Source: Streptomyces griseorubiginosus
GTDB taxonomy: Bacteria > Actinomycetota > Actinomycetes > Streptomycetales > Streptomycetaceae
Length of the DNA: 64,000 bases
Reading direction: 5' to 3'
Assembly: GCF_001514195.1 (NCBI RefSeq)
Contig: NZ_KQ948740.1
Span: 372,001-436,000, forward strand
The position numbers and the translations under genes are program-made. The notes below the pieces were generated by a model. The model saw only the letters and a list, made by a program, of their open reading frames with translations, was not told where the DNA came from and did not search any database. Below are positions 24,638-33,653 of the stretch, piece after piece. Each line of letters begins with the position of its first letter. Position 1 is the stretch's first letter.

Positions 24638-25513
24638 TCAACTCCTGGTGAAGCGGTACGTCTTGCTGTCCGTCAGCACACAGAAGCCGGGTGAGACGAC
24701 GATCACGCGCAGGGTTCCGGTGCGGCGGTCGTAGTCGATGCCCTCCGCTTCGAAGGAGCCGGAGCAGGAGCTGCGCAGGGGCAGTTGGCGCAGTGCCGTG
24801 ACATGTCCGGTGACGTTCGCCGAGCCGGTCGGGGCGGCGGACAGGTCGACCTGGAGGAGCGGCTTGGTGTAGCCGAAGAGGGTGCCGGCCGGGTCGTCGG
24901 AGGAGCACAGCAGCCGGGTGGCGGTCACGAAGTCGCAGCCCTGTACGTCCCGTACGGCGTGGTCGAGGGTGACGGTGGCCGCCTGCGGGAGGTTCGCCGA
25001 GGGTGAGGTGCTCGCGTTGACGCCGGGCGTGGGCAGGACCAGGAAGCGGGTCATGGTGCCCCACTCGCCGGTGAGCATCCACTGACCGTCGGGCGAGATC
25101 GCCACCCAGGAGTTGTTGAGGGCCTCGCCGGGGCTGAGGGTGTGGACGTACTCGGACCAGGTGCCGTCCGGGGCCTGCACGCGGTACATCTTCGCGGTGC
25201 CGGAGTCGGCCTGGTAGGGCTCGACATAGTGGCCGTCGTAGGAGGCGTCGGGGTCGCCCACGTGGTTCCAGCCCCGCGTGGAGACGCCGAAGGGGATGGT
25301 GCCGATGCCGGTGTACCGGTTGGCGGAGTTGGCCGGGACCTCGACGGAGGTCAGGCCCTGGCTCTCGGTGAGCGGGTCGGCACGGTCGGAGCCCACCTCG
25401 GTCCAGGTGTCGGCGGCGGAGGCCGGCGGTGCGGCGGCCAGGAGGGCCGTCGCGGTGAGGGTGACGAGGGCGGCGAGGACCGCGCGCGAGCGCTGTCTGA
25501 CGCGCAGGGGCAT
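24638..25513 (-). CDS. Secreted protein of unknown function
   Basis: 291 residues with a clear Sec signal peptide (RQRSRAVLAALVTLTATALL, cleavage after ASA near 34). The mature part has repeated beta-strand segments (AKMYRVQAPDGTWSEYVHTL, SWVAISPDGQWMLTGEWG, ATRLLCSSDDPAGTLFGYT, GTLRVIVVSPGFCVL) suggesting a beta-propeller, with SPDGQW like a TolB or WD-type blade, and two likely disulphide pairs. I do not recognise a named family. The ATG follows GGAG-rich sequence. Confidence 0.75.
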   Translation of the reverse strand: MPLRVRQRSRAVLAALVTLTATALLAAAPPASAADTWTEVGSDRADPLTESQGLTSVEVPANSANRYTGIGTIPFGVSTRGWNHVGDPDASYDGHYVEPYQADSGTAKMYRVQAPDGTWSEYVHTLSPGEALNNSWVAISPDGQWMLTGEWGTMTRFLVLPTPGVNASTSPSANLPQAATVTLDHAVRDVQGCDFVTATRLLCSSDDPAGTLFGYTKPLLQVDLSAAPTGSANVTGHVTALRQLPLRSSCSGSFEAEGIDYDRRTGTLRVIVVSPGFCVLTDSKTYRFTRS

Positions 25514-25767
25514 GGAGGGACTCCTGGGGCTCCTGGGGCGGGGGGGTGAGGTGGCTCGGCGGACAGTCTGGCGCCCCGTGACGGTCATGTACAGACCAAG
25601 TGAATGAACACGGGGGCGCCGGAAGGAAGCGGGCGGGTGTTCGTCACCCCGGCGCACTTCACCGGACGCGCGCCCCCGTGTTGAGGGATGGTGGAAGAAC
25701 ACCACCGCGTGGCCACAGAGACGGCTGCACGCGGTAGAACGAAGGGGAGTCGGCACGGGGGTACGAC

Positions 25768-27882
25768 GTGCCGCGAGAACGGTCGAAGGCGGTTCGTGCA
25801 ATGGGTGCAGCCGGAATACCCGCTTCCGAGGGCGGGGAGCCCCCGCGCGGTGCGGTACGGCCGAGCGGGCTGCTCGACGAGTTGGGCATGGCCTCGGTGG
25901 TCACGGACACCGAGGGACGCATCGTGCTGTGGAGCCCGCAGGCCGAGGAGCTGTTCGGCTACACCGCGCAGGAGGCCCTGGGGCAGTACGCGGCCCATCT
26001 GATGATCCACGAACAGCACGTCGACCTGGTCGTCAAGCTGTTCGCCGACGTCATGGAGACCGGTCAGAGCTGGGCCGGGGCCTTCCCGGTCCGGCGCAAG
26101 GACGGCGGCACCAAGCTCGTGGAGTTCCGCAACATGCGGCTGCTGGACGACCGGGGGGACGTCTACGCGCTGGGGTTGTGCGCCGACCAGGAGACGGTGC
26201 GCCGGCTCGACCGGGACGTGGCCCTGTCCACCCGAATGGTCTCCCAGTCCCCGATCGGCCTGGCCGTGCTCGACACCGAGCTGCGGTACGTCTCCGTGAA
26301 CCCGGCCCTGGAGCAGCTGAACGGGGTCCCGGCCGCGGACCACGTCGGACGGAAGATCGGCGAGGTCCTCCCCCAACTCGACGTGAGCGCCTTCGAGACC
26401 GCCGCCCTCGAGGTGATGCGGACCGGCACGCCGCTGGTGGACCAGCACACGGTCGGCCACACACCCGCGGACCCCGAGAACGAACACGCCTGGTCGGTGT
26501 CCCTGTACCGGCTGGAGGACGCCAACGGAACCGTCCTCGGCGTGGCGGGGTCGGTCCTGGACGTCACCGAACACCACCGGGCGACGGTGGCGGCCGAGGC
26601 GGCCCGGCGCAGGCTCGCGCTCGTCGCCGACGCCTCCGCCCGCATCGGCACCACACTGGACCTGGACCGCACCGCCCGTGAGCTGGCCGGCGTGGCCGTG
26701 CCGGAGCTCGCGGACGTGGCGGCCGTGGACCTCCTGGAGGCGGTCGTGCAGGGCCGGCCGAGCACCCTGCGCCCGGCCGAGCCCGCCGTGATGCGCCCGC
26801 TGGCCGTCGAGGCGGCCGGTGTCCCCGAGGCGCTGCGCGCGGCGGACCCGCCCGGGCAGGTGGCCCACTACGCACCCGAGCGCCTGGTCACCGAGTGCGT
26901 GCGCACCGGGAGGCCGGTCCTGGTGTCCCGGGTCGGTCCGGACGACCTCGCCCGCATCAGCCGGTCCCCGGAGGCGGCCGCACTGCTGGGCAGGGCCGGT
27001 GTGCACTCCTACCTGGCCGTACCGCTGATCGCGCGCGGCGAGGTGCTCGGCGCGCTCGACCTCAAGCGGGTCGGCAACCCGGAGCCCTTCGGCGAGGACG
27101 ACCTGCTGCTGGCCCGGGAGCTCGCCGCCCGCGCGGCCGTGCAGATCGACAACGCGCGCTGGTACCAGGACGCCCGCAACACCGCCCTCACCCTCCAGCG
27201 CAGCCTGCTCCCCAGCCACCCCTCGGTGACCGGCGGCCTGGAGGTCGCCTCCCGCTACCAGCCGGCGGGCGCCACCGCCGAGGTCGGCGGCGACTGGTTC
27301 GACGTGATCCCGCTGGACGGCGGGAAGACCGCGCTGGTCGTGGGCGACGTGATGGGCAGCGGCATCAACGCGGCCGCGACCATGGGCCGGCTGCGCACCG
27401 CCACCAACACCCTGGCTTCCCTGGACCTCGATCCGGCCAAGCTGCTCGAACACCTCGACCGGATCACCCAGGACCTGGACCACTCGATCGCCACCTGCGT
27501 CTACGCCGTGCACGATCCGCGGCTCGGCCAGTGCCGGATCGCCAACGCGGGGCATCTGCCTCCGGTACGACTGCGCGCGGGCCGTCCGCCCGAGCTGCTG
27601 GAGCTGCCCACGGGGGCGCCGCTGGGCGTGGGCGGTGTCGCCTTCTCCACGACCACCGTCGACCTCGGACCCGGCGACCGGCTCGTCCTCTACACGGACG
27701 GCCTGGTCGAGACCCGCCAGCACCCCCTGGACGAACGCCTGGACGCCCTCCTGGACCTCCTCGACTGCCCGGACTGCCCCCTGGAGGAGGCCTGCGACCT
27801 CCTGCTGCGCACCCTGCACCAGCCGGACAACTCCGACGACGTGGCCCTGCTGATCGCCCGGGTCCAAGCCCCCGAGTCCTGA
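25768..27882 (+). CDS. PAS-PAS-GAF-PP2C serine phosphatase (RsbU/SpoIIE type)
   Basis: 704 residues. PAS 1 (about 33-145: LDELGMASVVTDTEGRIVLW), PAS 2 (about 155-270: SPIGLAVLDTELRYVSVNPA) and GAF (about 285-460) precede a SpoIIE-type PP2C domain (about 480-700). The metal ligands are in GGDWFDVIPLD, VVGDVMGSG, LYTDGLVE and SDDVALLI. Such proteins dephosphorylate anti-anti-sigma factors in response to ligands sensed by the PAS and GAF domains. There is no C-terminal HATPase anti-sigma domain, which many Streptomyces versions have. The start is GTG at 25768; a later in-frame ATG at 25801 would shorten it by 11 residues. Confidence 0.93.
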   Translation: MPRERSKAVRAMGAAGIPASEGGEPPRGAVRPSGLLDELGMASVVTDTEGRIVLWSPQAEELFGYTAQEALGQYAAHLMIHEQHVDLVVKLFADVMETGQSWAGAFPVRRKDGGTKLVEFRNMRLLDDRGDVYALGLCADQETVRRLDRDVALSTRMVSQSPIGLAVLDTELRYVSVNPALEQLNGVPAADHVGRKIGEVLPQLDVSAFETAALEVMRTGTPLVDQHTVGHTPADPENEHAWSVSLYRLEDANGTVLGVAGSVLDVTEHHRATVAAEAARRRLALVADASARIGTTLDLDRTARELAGVAVPELADVAAVDLLEAVVQGRPSTLRPAEPAVMRPLAVEAAGVPEALRAADPPGQVAHYAPERLVTECVRTGRPVLVSRVGPDDLARISRSPEAAALLGRAGVHSYLAVPLIARGEVLGALDLKRVGNPEPFGEDDLLLARELAARAAVQIDNARWYQDARNTALTLQRSLLPSHPSVTGGLEVASRYQPAGATAEVGGDWFDVIPLDGGKTALVVGDVMGSGINAAATMGRLRTATNTLASLDLDPAKLLEHLDRITQDLDHSIATCVYAVHDPRLGQCRIANAGHLPPVRLRAGRPPELLELPTGAPLGVGGVAFSTTTVDLGPGDRLVLYTDGLVETRQHPLDERLDALLDLLDCPDCPLEEACDLLLRTLHQPDNSDDVALLIARVQAPES

Positions 27883-27888
27883 ACGACG

Positions 27889-29157
27889 TCACGGGGCCGG
27901 GGCCGACGACGGCGCGGCGTCCCGCCGTGTCTCCTGCGGAGGCCTCTGGCGGCGGGGCAGCAGGAACGGCGTGGCCAGGAGGAGGAGCCCGGCGAGGGCG
28001 ATGGCCTCGCGGGTTCCGGTGAGGCCGGCCAGCAGGCCCCACAGGGCGGTCAGGGCCGCGGTGAGCAGCTTGCCGGTCACCGACCAGGCGGAGAGGGTGC
28101 GGACCACCCGGTCCGTCGGTGTCATCTCCAGGCGGTGGGTGGCGAACACCGGGTTGAAGACGGCACACGAGGTGATCACGCCCAGCTCGATGACCATGAC
28201 GAGGAGCAGACCCGCCGCACCCGGACCGACGAAGGCCAGGCCCAGCGGCCAGCAGGCGCGCAGGACTCCCGAGGTGAGCAGGACCCGGTGCCGTCCGAAC
28301 CGGGTCACCAGGGGGCGGGCGATCCGTGAGCCGAGCAGGCCGCCGAGGCAGGGCACCGAGAAGGCGAGGGCGTACTGCCAGGGCGCGAAGCCCAGCGGGC
28401 CGAGCATGAGGACCGTGAGCAGCGGCACCGGCACCATGATCAGGGCGTTGACCAGGACCGTGTTGAAGAACAGGGGACGCAGCACGGGACTGGCCAGGAT
28501 GTACCGCCAGCCCTCCAGGAGCGAACCCTTCGGCGCGCCGGTCGGGGCGGGTCGCGCCTCGCCGCCACCGATCGCGCGCAGGCCCAGTGCCGACAGCAGA
28601 TAGCTGACCGCGTCGGCCAGAACGGTCGTCACCGGGCCGAGCAGCCCGACGGCGGCACCGCCGAGAGGGGGGCCCACGACGATGGAGGTCCAGTTGGTGG
28701 CCTCGAAGCGCCCGTTGGCGACCAGCAGGTCCTCCGGGTCGAGCAACGACTTGAGGAAGGCTCCGGACGCGGCGGTGAAGGTGATGTCCGCCGCCGCGAC
28801 GAGCACGGACACGACCAGGAGCTGGACGTAACCGAGCACGCCCAGCGCGAAGGCGACGGGGATGCTCAGCAGGGCGGCGAACCGGGTGAGGTCCATCGCG
28901 ACCATCACCGGTCTCTTGCGGCGGAACTCCACCCAGGGCCCGAGTGGTACCGCCACCGCCGCCCCCACGGCGAGGCCCGCGGCCGCCAGCAGGGACACCG
29001 CGGCCGGGCCGGCGTGCAGCACCAGGACGGCGATCATCGGGAAGGCCCCGAAGGACAGGGAGGTACCGAACGCGCTGACCGCGTAGGCCGCCCACAGCCA
29101 CCCGAACCGCCGCCCCAGCGACCGCCTCCCGCCCACGCCCCACCCCTTCGTCGACAA
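27889..29157 (-). CDS. MFS transporter (DHA3-like)
   Basis: 422 residues, 12 predicted helices, with the MFS motif between helices 2 and 3 replaced by PLGPWVEFRRKRPVMVAMD and the NWTSIVVGPPLGGAAVG region typical of MFS_3/DHA3 exporters. The substrate is unknown. The TTG at 29157 starts the longest form, but a LysR-type repeat (29154-29173) covers that codon, so the GTG at 29136 (VGGRRSLGRRFGWLWAAYA) with GGGGTGGGG upstream may be the true start. It is divergent from the LysR gene and probably its target. Confidence 0.9.
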   Translation of the reverse strand: MSTKGWGVGGRRSLGRRFGWLWAAYAVSAFGTSLSFGAFPMIAVLVLHAGPAAVSLLAAAGLAVGAAVAVPLGPWVEFRRKRPVMVAMDLTRFAALLSIPVAFALGVLGYVQLLVVSVLVAAADITFTAASGAFLKSLLDPEDLLVANGRFEATNWTSIVVGPPLGGAAVGLLGPVTTVLADAVSYLLSALGLRAIGGGEARPAPTGAPKGSLLEGWRYILASPVLRPLFFNTVLVNALIMVPVPLLTVLMLGPLGFAPWQYALAFSVPCLGGLLGSRIARPLVTRFGRHRVLLTSGVLRACWPLGLAFVGPGAAGLLLVMVIELGVITSCAVFNPVFATHRLEMTPTDRVVRTLSAWSVTGKLLTAALTALWGLLAGLTGTREAIALAGLLLLATPFLLPRRQRPPQETRRDAAPSSAPAP

Positions 29158-29243
29158 CCCCGCGTTGAACCGGCGCCATCCAACCGAGTACGGTCCCGCA
29201 GATCAAACAACCGGCCCGGCGAACCGGCACAACCCCGGGTTGT
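29154..29243. promoter_or_regulatory. Two related LysR-type boxes
   Basis: ACAACCCCGCGTTGAACCGG (29154-29173) and ACAACCCCGGGTTGTACCG (29229-29247) are near-identical. The second contains the perfect inverted repeat ACAACC-CCG-GGTTGT (29229-29243). They lie 75 bp apart, one at the MFS end and one 26 bp before the LysR start, as expected for a LysR regulator with recognition and activation sites. Confidence 0.6.
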
Positions 29244-29268
29244 ACCGAGGGCGGCCTAGGCTGCTCGC

Positions 29269-30195
29269 ATGGATCTCGACGCCGTACGCACGTTCGTCGC
29301 CGTGGCGGACGCGGGCCGCTTCCAGGATGCCGCCGACCGGCTGGCGGTCACCCAGCAGGCCGTGTCCAAGCGGGTCGCCGCGCTGGAGAAGGACCTCGGG
29401 GCGCGGTTGTTCACCCGCACCCCGCGCGGCGCCCGGCTCACCATCGACGGCCAGGCGTTCCTGCCGCACGCCCGCGACCTGCTCCGGGCCGCGGAACGGG
29501 CGGCCGCCTCGGTCCACCCCGGCAGCCGCGCCCTGCGGGTGGACGTGATCGGCCGCCGGCTCGCCCCCGCCGAACTGCTGCGCGCCTTCCACCGCGCCCA
29601 TCCCGGCGTGGAGCTCGACGTGGTCACGCTCTTCGACGCCGACGCGGCCCTGGAAGCGCTCCGGTCCGGCACGATCGACGCGTCCTTCCGTGCCGTACCC
29701 CATGCCCAGGGCCCGTCGGCCGACGGCATCGAGTCCGTGCGCGTCTACGACGAACCGGTCCAGCTGCTCACCGGCCCCGACCACGCGCTCGCGACGGCCC
29801 GCTCGGTGACACCCGACCGGCTGGCCGGGCACCGGATCTGGATGCCCGGCCTGGTCACCGGCACCGAGTGGGGCACCTACTACGACGATCTGGCGGCCTC
29901 TTTCGGACTCACCATCGAGGTCACCGGGCCCGACTTCGGCACCGACCCCCTCCTCGACACGATCGCCGACTCACCGGGCCTGGCCACCCTGGTCGGCGAG
30001 CTGACCCGTCTGGTCTGGCCGTCCGGCCAGGACCTGCGCCGCATCCCGGTGCACGGACCCACACCGGTCTACCCGCACTCCCTGATCTGGCGCGCCGACA
30101 ACGCCCACCCGGTCCTCGACGCCCTCCGCTCCCACCTCCACCGCACCCGGCCCGACCTGCCGGACACCGGGACGTGGACCCCGAACTGGGCGTGA
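29269..30195 (+). CDS. LysR family transcriptional regulator
   Basis: 308 residues. The N-terminal winged helix-turn-helix (MDLDAVRTFVAVADAGRFQD, AADRLAVTQQAVSKRVAAL, LGARLFTRTPRGARLT) is standard LysR. The C-terminal two-lobed ligand-binding domain follows from about 90. It is divergent from an MFS exporter gene with two matching operator-like repeats between them, so it probably controls that exporter and itself. The ATG at 29269 is the first residue of the conserved N-terminus. Confidence 0.94.
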   Translation: MDLDAVRTFVAVADAGRFQDAADRLAVTQQAVSKRVAALEKDLGARLFTRTPRGARLTIDGQAFLPHARDLLRAAERAAASVHPGSRALRVDVIGRRLAPAELLRAFHRAHPGVELDVVTLFDADAALEALRSGTIDASFRAVPHAQGPSADGIESVRVYDEPVQLLTGPDHALATARSVTPDRLAGHRIWMPGLVTGTEWGTYYDDLAASFGLTIEVTGPDFGTDPLLDTIADSPGLATLVGELTRLVWPSGQDLRRIPVHGPTPVYPHSLIWRADNAHPVLDALRSHLHRTRPDLPDTGTWTPNWA

Positions 30196-30204
30196 CCGGC
30201 GGCG

Positions 30205-30996
30205 CTACGGCCTGGTGCCGATCACGACCTGGGCGTAGAGCTCCTCAGAGACCGCCAGGCGGGTGGCCAGGCCGCTGCGGGTGAAGGCGTCGACGGCGGC
30301 GGGGGCCTGGCGGGCGCTGGTCTCGACGAGGAGGCAGCCGGCCGGGGACAGCCAGTCCAGGGCCCCGGCGGCCACCCGGCGCAGGAGGTCCAGGCCGTCC
30401 GTGCCGCCGTCCAGGGCGACCAGCGGCTCGTGGTCACGGGCCTCGGAGGGCAGGAGGGCGACCTCCTCGGTGGGGACGTAGGGGACGTTGGCCGCCAGGA
30501 TGTCGACACGGCCGCGCAGCTCGGCGGGGAGTGCCTCGAAGAGGTCACCCGTGTGGACCCGGCCGCCGGCCCCGGCGGTGTTGCGGCGGGCGCACTCCAC
30601 TGCGTCCGGGTCGATGTCGGCGCAGTGCAGTTCGACCGGGCCCAGCGCGGCGGCGAGGGCCGCGCCCACGGCACCCGATCCGCAGCACAGGTCCACGACG
30701 ACCGAGGCGGCCGGTGCCTCGGCGAGGGCCTGCTCGACGAGGAACTCGGTGCGTCGGCGGGGCACGAACACGCCGGGGGCCACGGAGATCCGCAGTCCGC
30801 GGAACTCCGCCCAGCCGACGACGAGTTCCAGAGGGTGCCCGGCGACCCGCCGGTCCACCATGGCGGCCAGTTCGTCAGGGGTACGGGCGGCGGCGAGGAT
30901 CAGCCGGGCCTCGTCCTCGGCGAACACACAGCCGGCCGTGCGGAGTGCGGCGACGACCGAGTCGCCGGACGGGAAGCGGGGAGACAGGGAAGGCAT
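30205..30996 (-). CDS. PrmC/HemK-related N5-glutamine methyltransferase
   Basis: 263 residues. The SAM motif is VVDLCCGSGAVGAALAAALG near 98-117, with the HemK-type PRRRTEFLVE just before it. The usual glutamine-binding NPPY motif reads NVPYVP near 168. That change is shared by a subgroup annotated as protein-(glutamine-N5) methyltransferase of unknown substrate, which occurs besides the true PrmC encoded next to prfA. The gene converges with lysR, nine bases apart. The target is uncertain. Confidence 0.85.
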   Translation of the reverse strand: MPSLSPRFPSGDSVVAALRTAGCVFAEDEARLILAAARTPDELAAMVDRRVAGHPLELVVGWAEFRGLRISVAPGVFVPRRRTEFLVEQALAEAPAASVVVDLCCGSGAVGAALAAALGPVELHCADIDPDAVECARRNTAGAGGRVHTGDLFEALPAELRGRVDILAANVPYVPTEEVALLPSEARDHEPLVALDGGTDGLDLLRRVAAGALDWLSPAGCLLVETSARQAPAAVDAFTRSGLATRLAVSEELYAQVVIGTRP

Positions 30997-31177
30997 GGGA
31001 GCCGGGGGCCTTTCGAGAGCCGAAGGGCGCTCCAGCGGTCACCTACCGGCGGTGATCCGCGCCGATGCGAGAGGGGAGCACCCGATCTGACACAGCGTTG
31101 ATGGGTCTCACCCCCTCGGTACCTCACGGCCGGGACCTCCCGCGGCCGGACGGCCACCCTACCCCAGGGCACGATGA

Positions 31178-31192
31178 GTTGTACTGTGCAAC
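31178..31192. promoter_or_regulatory. Candidate MarR operator
   Basis: GTTGTACTGTGCAAC is an inverted repeat with one mismatched pair, 24 bp before the marR start. A related AGTAGTACT follows at 31195-31203. The site overlaps the probable promoter, consistent with autorepression. Confidence 0.45.
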
Positions 31193-31216
31193 CAGTAGTA
31201 CTGCGAGGGAGGTCCG

Positions 31217-31648
31217 ATGCGAGCAGCGGACAGGGCCGTGGAGACGATCCAGCACGAGATGACGGTGTTCGCGCGGCGGGCCCGAGCCTCGGCGAGCCGG
31301 TTGCACCCCGAGCTGTCCCTGGTGTCGTACACCCTCCTCGGACATCTGGAGGAGCGCGACGGCTGCCGTGCCACCGACCTGGCCGCCCACTACGCCCTGG
31401 ACAAGTCCACCGTGAGCCGCCAGGTCACCGCGCTGGAGCGGGCCGGCCTCGTCGAGCGGCGCCCGGACCCGGCCGATCACCGGGTCCAGGTGCTGCATCT
31501 GACCGACGCGGGCCGGAGCATCCTCGGCCAGGTCACGGTGAGCCGCCGGGCCGCCGTGGGTGAGCGGCTGGCGGAGTGGTCCGAGGAGGACCTGGAGCGG
31601 TTCGCCGGGTATCTCGTGCGGTACAACTCCTGGTCCCGTTCCGGCTGA
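31217..31648 (+). CDS. MarR family transcriptional regulator
   Basis: 143 residues. The winged helix is ELSLVSYTLLGHLEERDG, CRATDLAAHYALDKSTVSRQ (recognition helix) and ALERAGLVERRPDPADHR with the wing Asp-x-Arg motif. Helices at both ends form the dimer. It is divergent from the PrmC-like gene (220 bp between the two starts). The ATG follows GGGAGG. The target is not evident; the autoregulatory site upstream is the only clue. Confidence 0.92.
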   Translation: MRAADRAVETIQHEMTVFARRARASASRLHPELSLVSYTLLGHLEERDGCRATDLAAHYALDKSTVSRQVTALERAGLVERRPDPADHRVQVLHLTDAGRSILGQVTVSRRAAVGERLAEWSEEDLERFAGYLVRYNSWSRSG

Positions 31649-31685
31649 AGGACGAGCTCAGCCGGTTTGGTCCGCCCCGAAAGCG

Positions 31686-32570
31686 CTACGACACCGCCTC
31701 CGGCGACCGCTCGGGCACCCGTGCGGCCAGGAAGGCGGTCCTGCGGCGGAGCCGGAAGCCGAGGGACTCGTAGAGCCGGATGGCGTTGGTGTTGCGGGCG
31801 CCGGTGTGCAGGAAGGGTGTCTCGCCGCGCTCCCGTATGCCGTGCGCCACGGCGAGGATCAGCCGGGTCGCGAGGCCCTGGCCGCGGACGGCGGGGTCGG
31901 TGCAGACCGCGCTGATCTCGGTCCAGCCCGGCGGGTGCAGCCGCTCACCCGCCATCGCGACCAGGGCGCCTTCCCTGCGGATGCCCAGGTAGGTGCCCAT
32001 CTCGATGGTGCGGGGCAGGAACGGGCCCGGCTGGGTGCGGGCGATCAGGTCGAGGATCTCGGGCACGTCCGCGGGGCCCAGGCGGACCGCCTCCGGGTCG
32101 GGCGCGGCGGCGACGCCGTCGTCCACGAGCTGGACGCCCTCGACGTGGAAGGTGATCTCCCAGCCCTCCGGCACCGCTCCCGCGTACGCCGTCAGCATCA
32201 CCTCCGCACCGGGACCCGCCTGGGCCGCGAGGTCGGCCCAGGCCCCGGCGTCGGGCTCGTCGGGCAGGGCCAGCCACGGCGACACGTCGACCGGGTAGCG
32301 CAGGACCCGGCCGCGCTTCTCGGCGAAGTGGGCGTGCGGACCGGTGAGGGAGGCGAGGGCGGGGTTGTCGAGGACGTGCGGGGCGCCGGTACCGGCGAGG
32401 CCGTGAAGAGCGCTGCCGTTGTCGAGCTGTGAGGCATCCCTGTCGCCGACCTGCCGGACGTCATCGCCGGCCAGGCCGTGAAGAGCGCCGCCGTCGGCCG
32501 GTGAGGCATCCCGTCCGTCGACGTGCCGGACGTAATCACCAGTGAGCACGTTCGAGGAGTCGTCGGTCAT
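31686..32570 (-). CDS. GNAT N-acetyltransferase with duplicated N-terminal segment
   Basis: 294 residues. The C-terminal half is a FR47-like GNAT domain with acetyl-CoA site VRGQGLATRLILAVAHGI near 240 and GARNTNAIRLYESLGFRLR. The middle (ALTGPHAHFAEKRGRVLRYP) is typical of this family. The first 60 residues are abnormal: a 25-residue block (VRHVDGRDAS..GALHGLAG and VRQVGDRDAS..ALHGLAG) occurs twice, from a 75-bp DNA duplication. The start overlaps the previous stop as ATGA, so translation is coupled to the oxidoreductase. The substrate is unknown. Confidence 0.88.
   Translation of the reverse strand: MTDDSSNVLTGDYVRHVDGRDASPADGGALHGLAGDDVRQVGDRDASQLDNGSALHGLAGTGAPHVLDNPALASLTGPHAHFAEKRGRVLRYPVDVSPWLALPDEPDAGAWADLAAQAGPGAEVMLTAYAGAVPEGWEITFHVEGVQLVDDGVAAAPDPEAVRLGPADVPEILDLIARTQPGPFLPRTIEMGTYLGIRREGALVAMAGERLHPPGWTEISAVCTDPAVRGQGLATRLILAVAHGIRERGETPFLHTGARNTNAIRLYESLGFRLRRRTAFLAARVPERSPEAVS
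32398..32544. repeat. In-frame 75-bp tandem duplication inside the GNAT gene
   Basis: Copies at 32398-32472 and 32473-32544 begin AGGCCGTGAAGAGCGC and share most bases. The length difference keeps the reading frame. It adds 25 residues to the N-terminus of the acetyltransferase. Confidence 0.8.
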
Positions 32571-33484
32571 CGGGCGACCTCGATCACCGTCTTGCCGCGG
32601 GCGTGGCCCTCCTCGACAGTGCGCAGCGCGTCGGCCGCCCGGTCGAGGGGAAAGGTCGCGGTGACATGCGGGTCCAGGTCACCGGCGACCACGAGCCGTG
32701 CGACCTCCTCCAGTACGGCCGCGTCACGGGCCCGGACCACGCGGGCGCCGCCCAGCCGCCGTACGTCCTCCTCCGGGGCCCCGGCGGTGATCAGCCTCGT
32801 CCGGTCGGCGAGCAACTCAGCGGCTTCGACGAGGACTTCACCGCCCACGAGGTCGTAGACGGCGTCCGGTGCGGTCGCCCGGGCCCGCTCGGCCCAGCCG
32901 GGTCCGGAGGCGACATGGACGGCGCCGAGCGCCTCGACGAACTCCTTCTTGGCCTCGCCGGCGACGCCGACGGCCTTCAGGCCGAGGGCCCGCGCGATCT
33001 GCACCGCGGCCGCGCCCACTCCCCCGCCCGCGCCCGTGACCAGCAGCGTGGCTCCCTCGGGCAGGCCTAGCTGGCGGACGCCGTCGTAGGCGGTCGCGGC
33101 GGCGACGGGCAGTGTGGCCGCGTCCGCGTGGGAGAGCCCGGTCGGCTTGTGCGCGGCGATGGCGACCGGTATCAGGGCGTACTCGGCGTAGCCGCCGGTG
33201 AGCGTGTTGCCGAAGACCTCGTCCCCGACCGCGAACCCCTCGACGTCCGCGCCGGTCTCCGCCACCACGCCGGAGACCTCGCTGCCGAACACGGCGGGGA
33301 AGACCCGCTCACCGGTGTCGCCGGGCCGCACGTAACCGGAGCGGATCTTCCAGTCGACCGGGTTCACACCCGCCGCCCGCACCGCGACCAGGAGCTCACC
33401 GGGTCCGGGGCTCGGCCGGTCCACGTCCACGAACGCCTCGGTCTCCGGACCGCCGTACCGCGTGAAGACGTACGCCTTGGGCAT
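32567..33484 (-). CDS. NADP-dependent oxidoreductase, quinone-reductase-like MDR family
   Basis: 305 residues. Medium-chain dehydrogenase fold without the structural or catalytic zinc ligands: GroES-like N-domain (FTRYGGPETEAFVDVDRPSP, AAGVNPVDWKIRSGY) and Rossmann domain with LLVTGAGGGVGAAAVQIARA near 150. It ends ALRTVEEGHARGKTVIEV, as in quinone or enoyl reductases. The stop overlaps the GNAT start (ATGA). The ATG at 33484 starts at the conserved MPKAYVFTRYGG. The physiological substrate is unknown. Confidence 0.93.
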   Translation of the reverse strand: MPKAYVFTRYGGPETEAFVDVDRPSPGPGELLVAVRAAGVNPVDWKIRSGYVRPGDTGERVFPAVFGSEVSGVVAETGADVEGFAVGDEVFGNTLTGGYAEYALIPVAIAAHKPTGLSHADAATLPVAAATAYDGVRQLGLPEGATLLVTGAGGGVGAAAVQIARALGLKAVGVAGEAKKEFVEALGAVHVASGPGWAERARATAPDAVYDLVGGEVLVEAAELLADRTRLITAGAPEEDVRRLGGARVVRARDAAVLEEVARLVVAGDLDPHVTATFPLDRAADALRTVEEGHARGKTVIEVAR

Positions 33485-33653
33485 CTGCTTCCTCACTCTC
33501 CTCGTGCTGTCACCGGGGCAGCGACCCGGCACTCCAGCGCCAAGGAGCGGCGCGCGGCGGCTATTCCCGCAGCCGCGCGCTGTTCATACGGCCGCAATGA
33601 TCGGGGCACTGACCTGGGCCGGAGCACCAGGGACGAGAGCGTACGGTGGGTGC

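Noticed and set aside
25514..25767. A promoter or small gene in the gap before the PAS-GAF-PP2C phosphatase gene
   Set aside because: No frame with a ribosome site and no clear -35/-10 pair were found.
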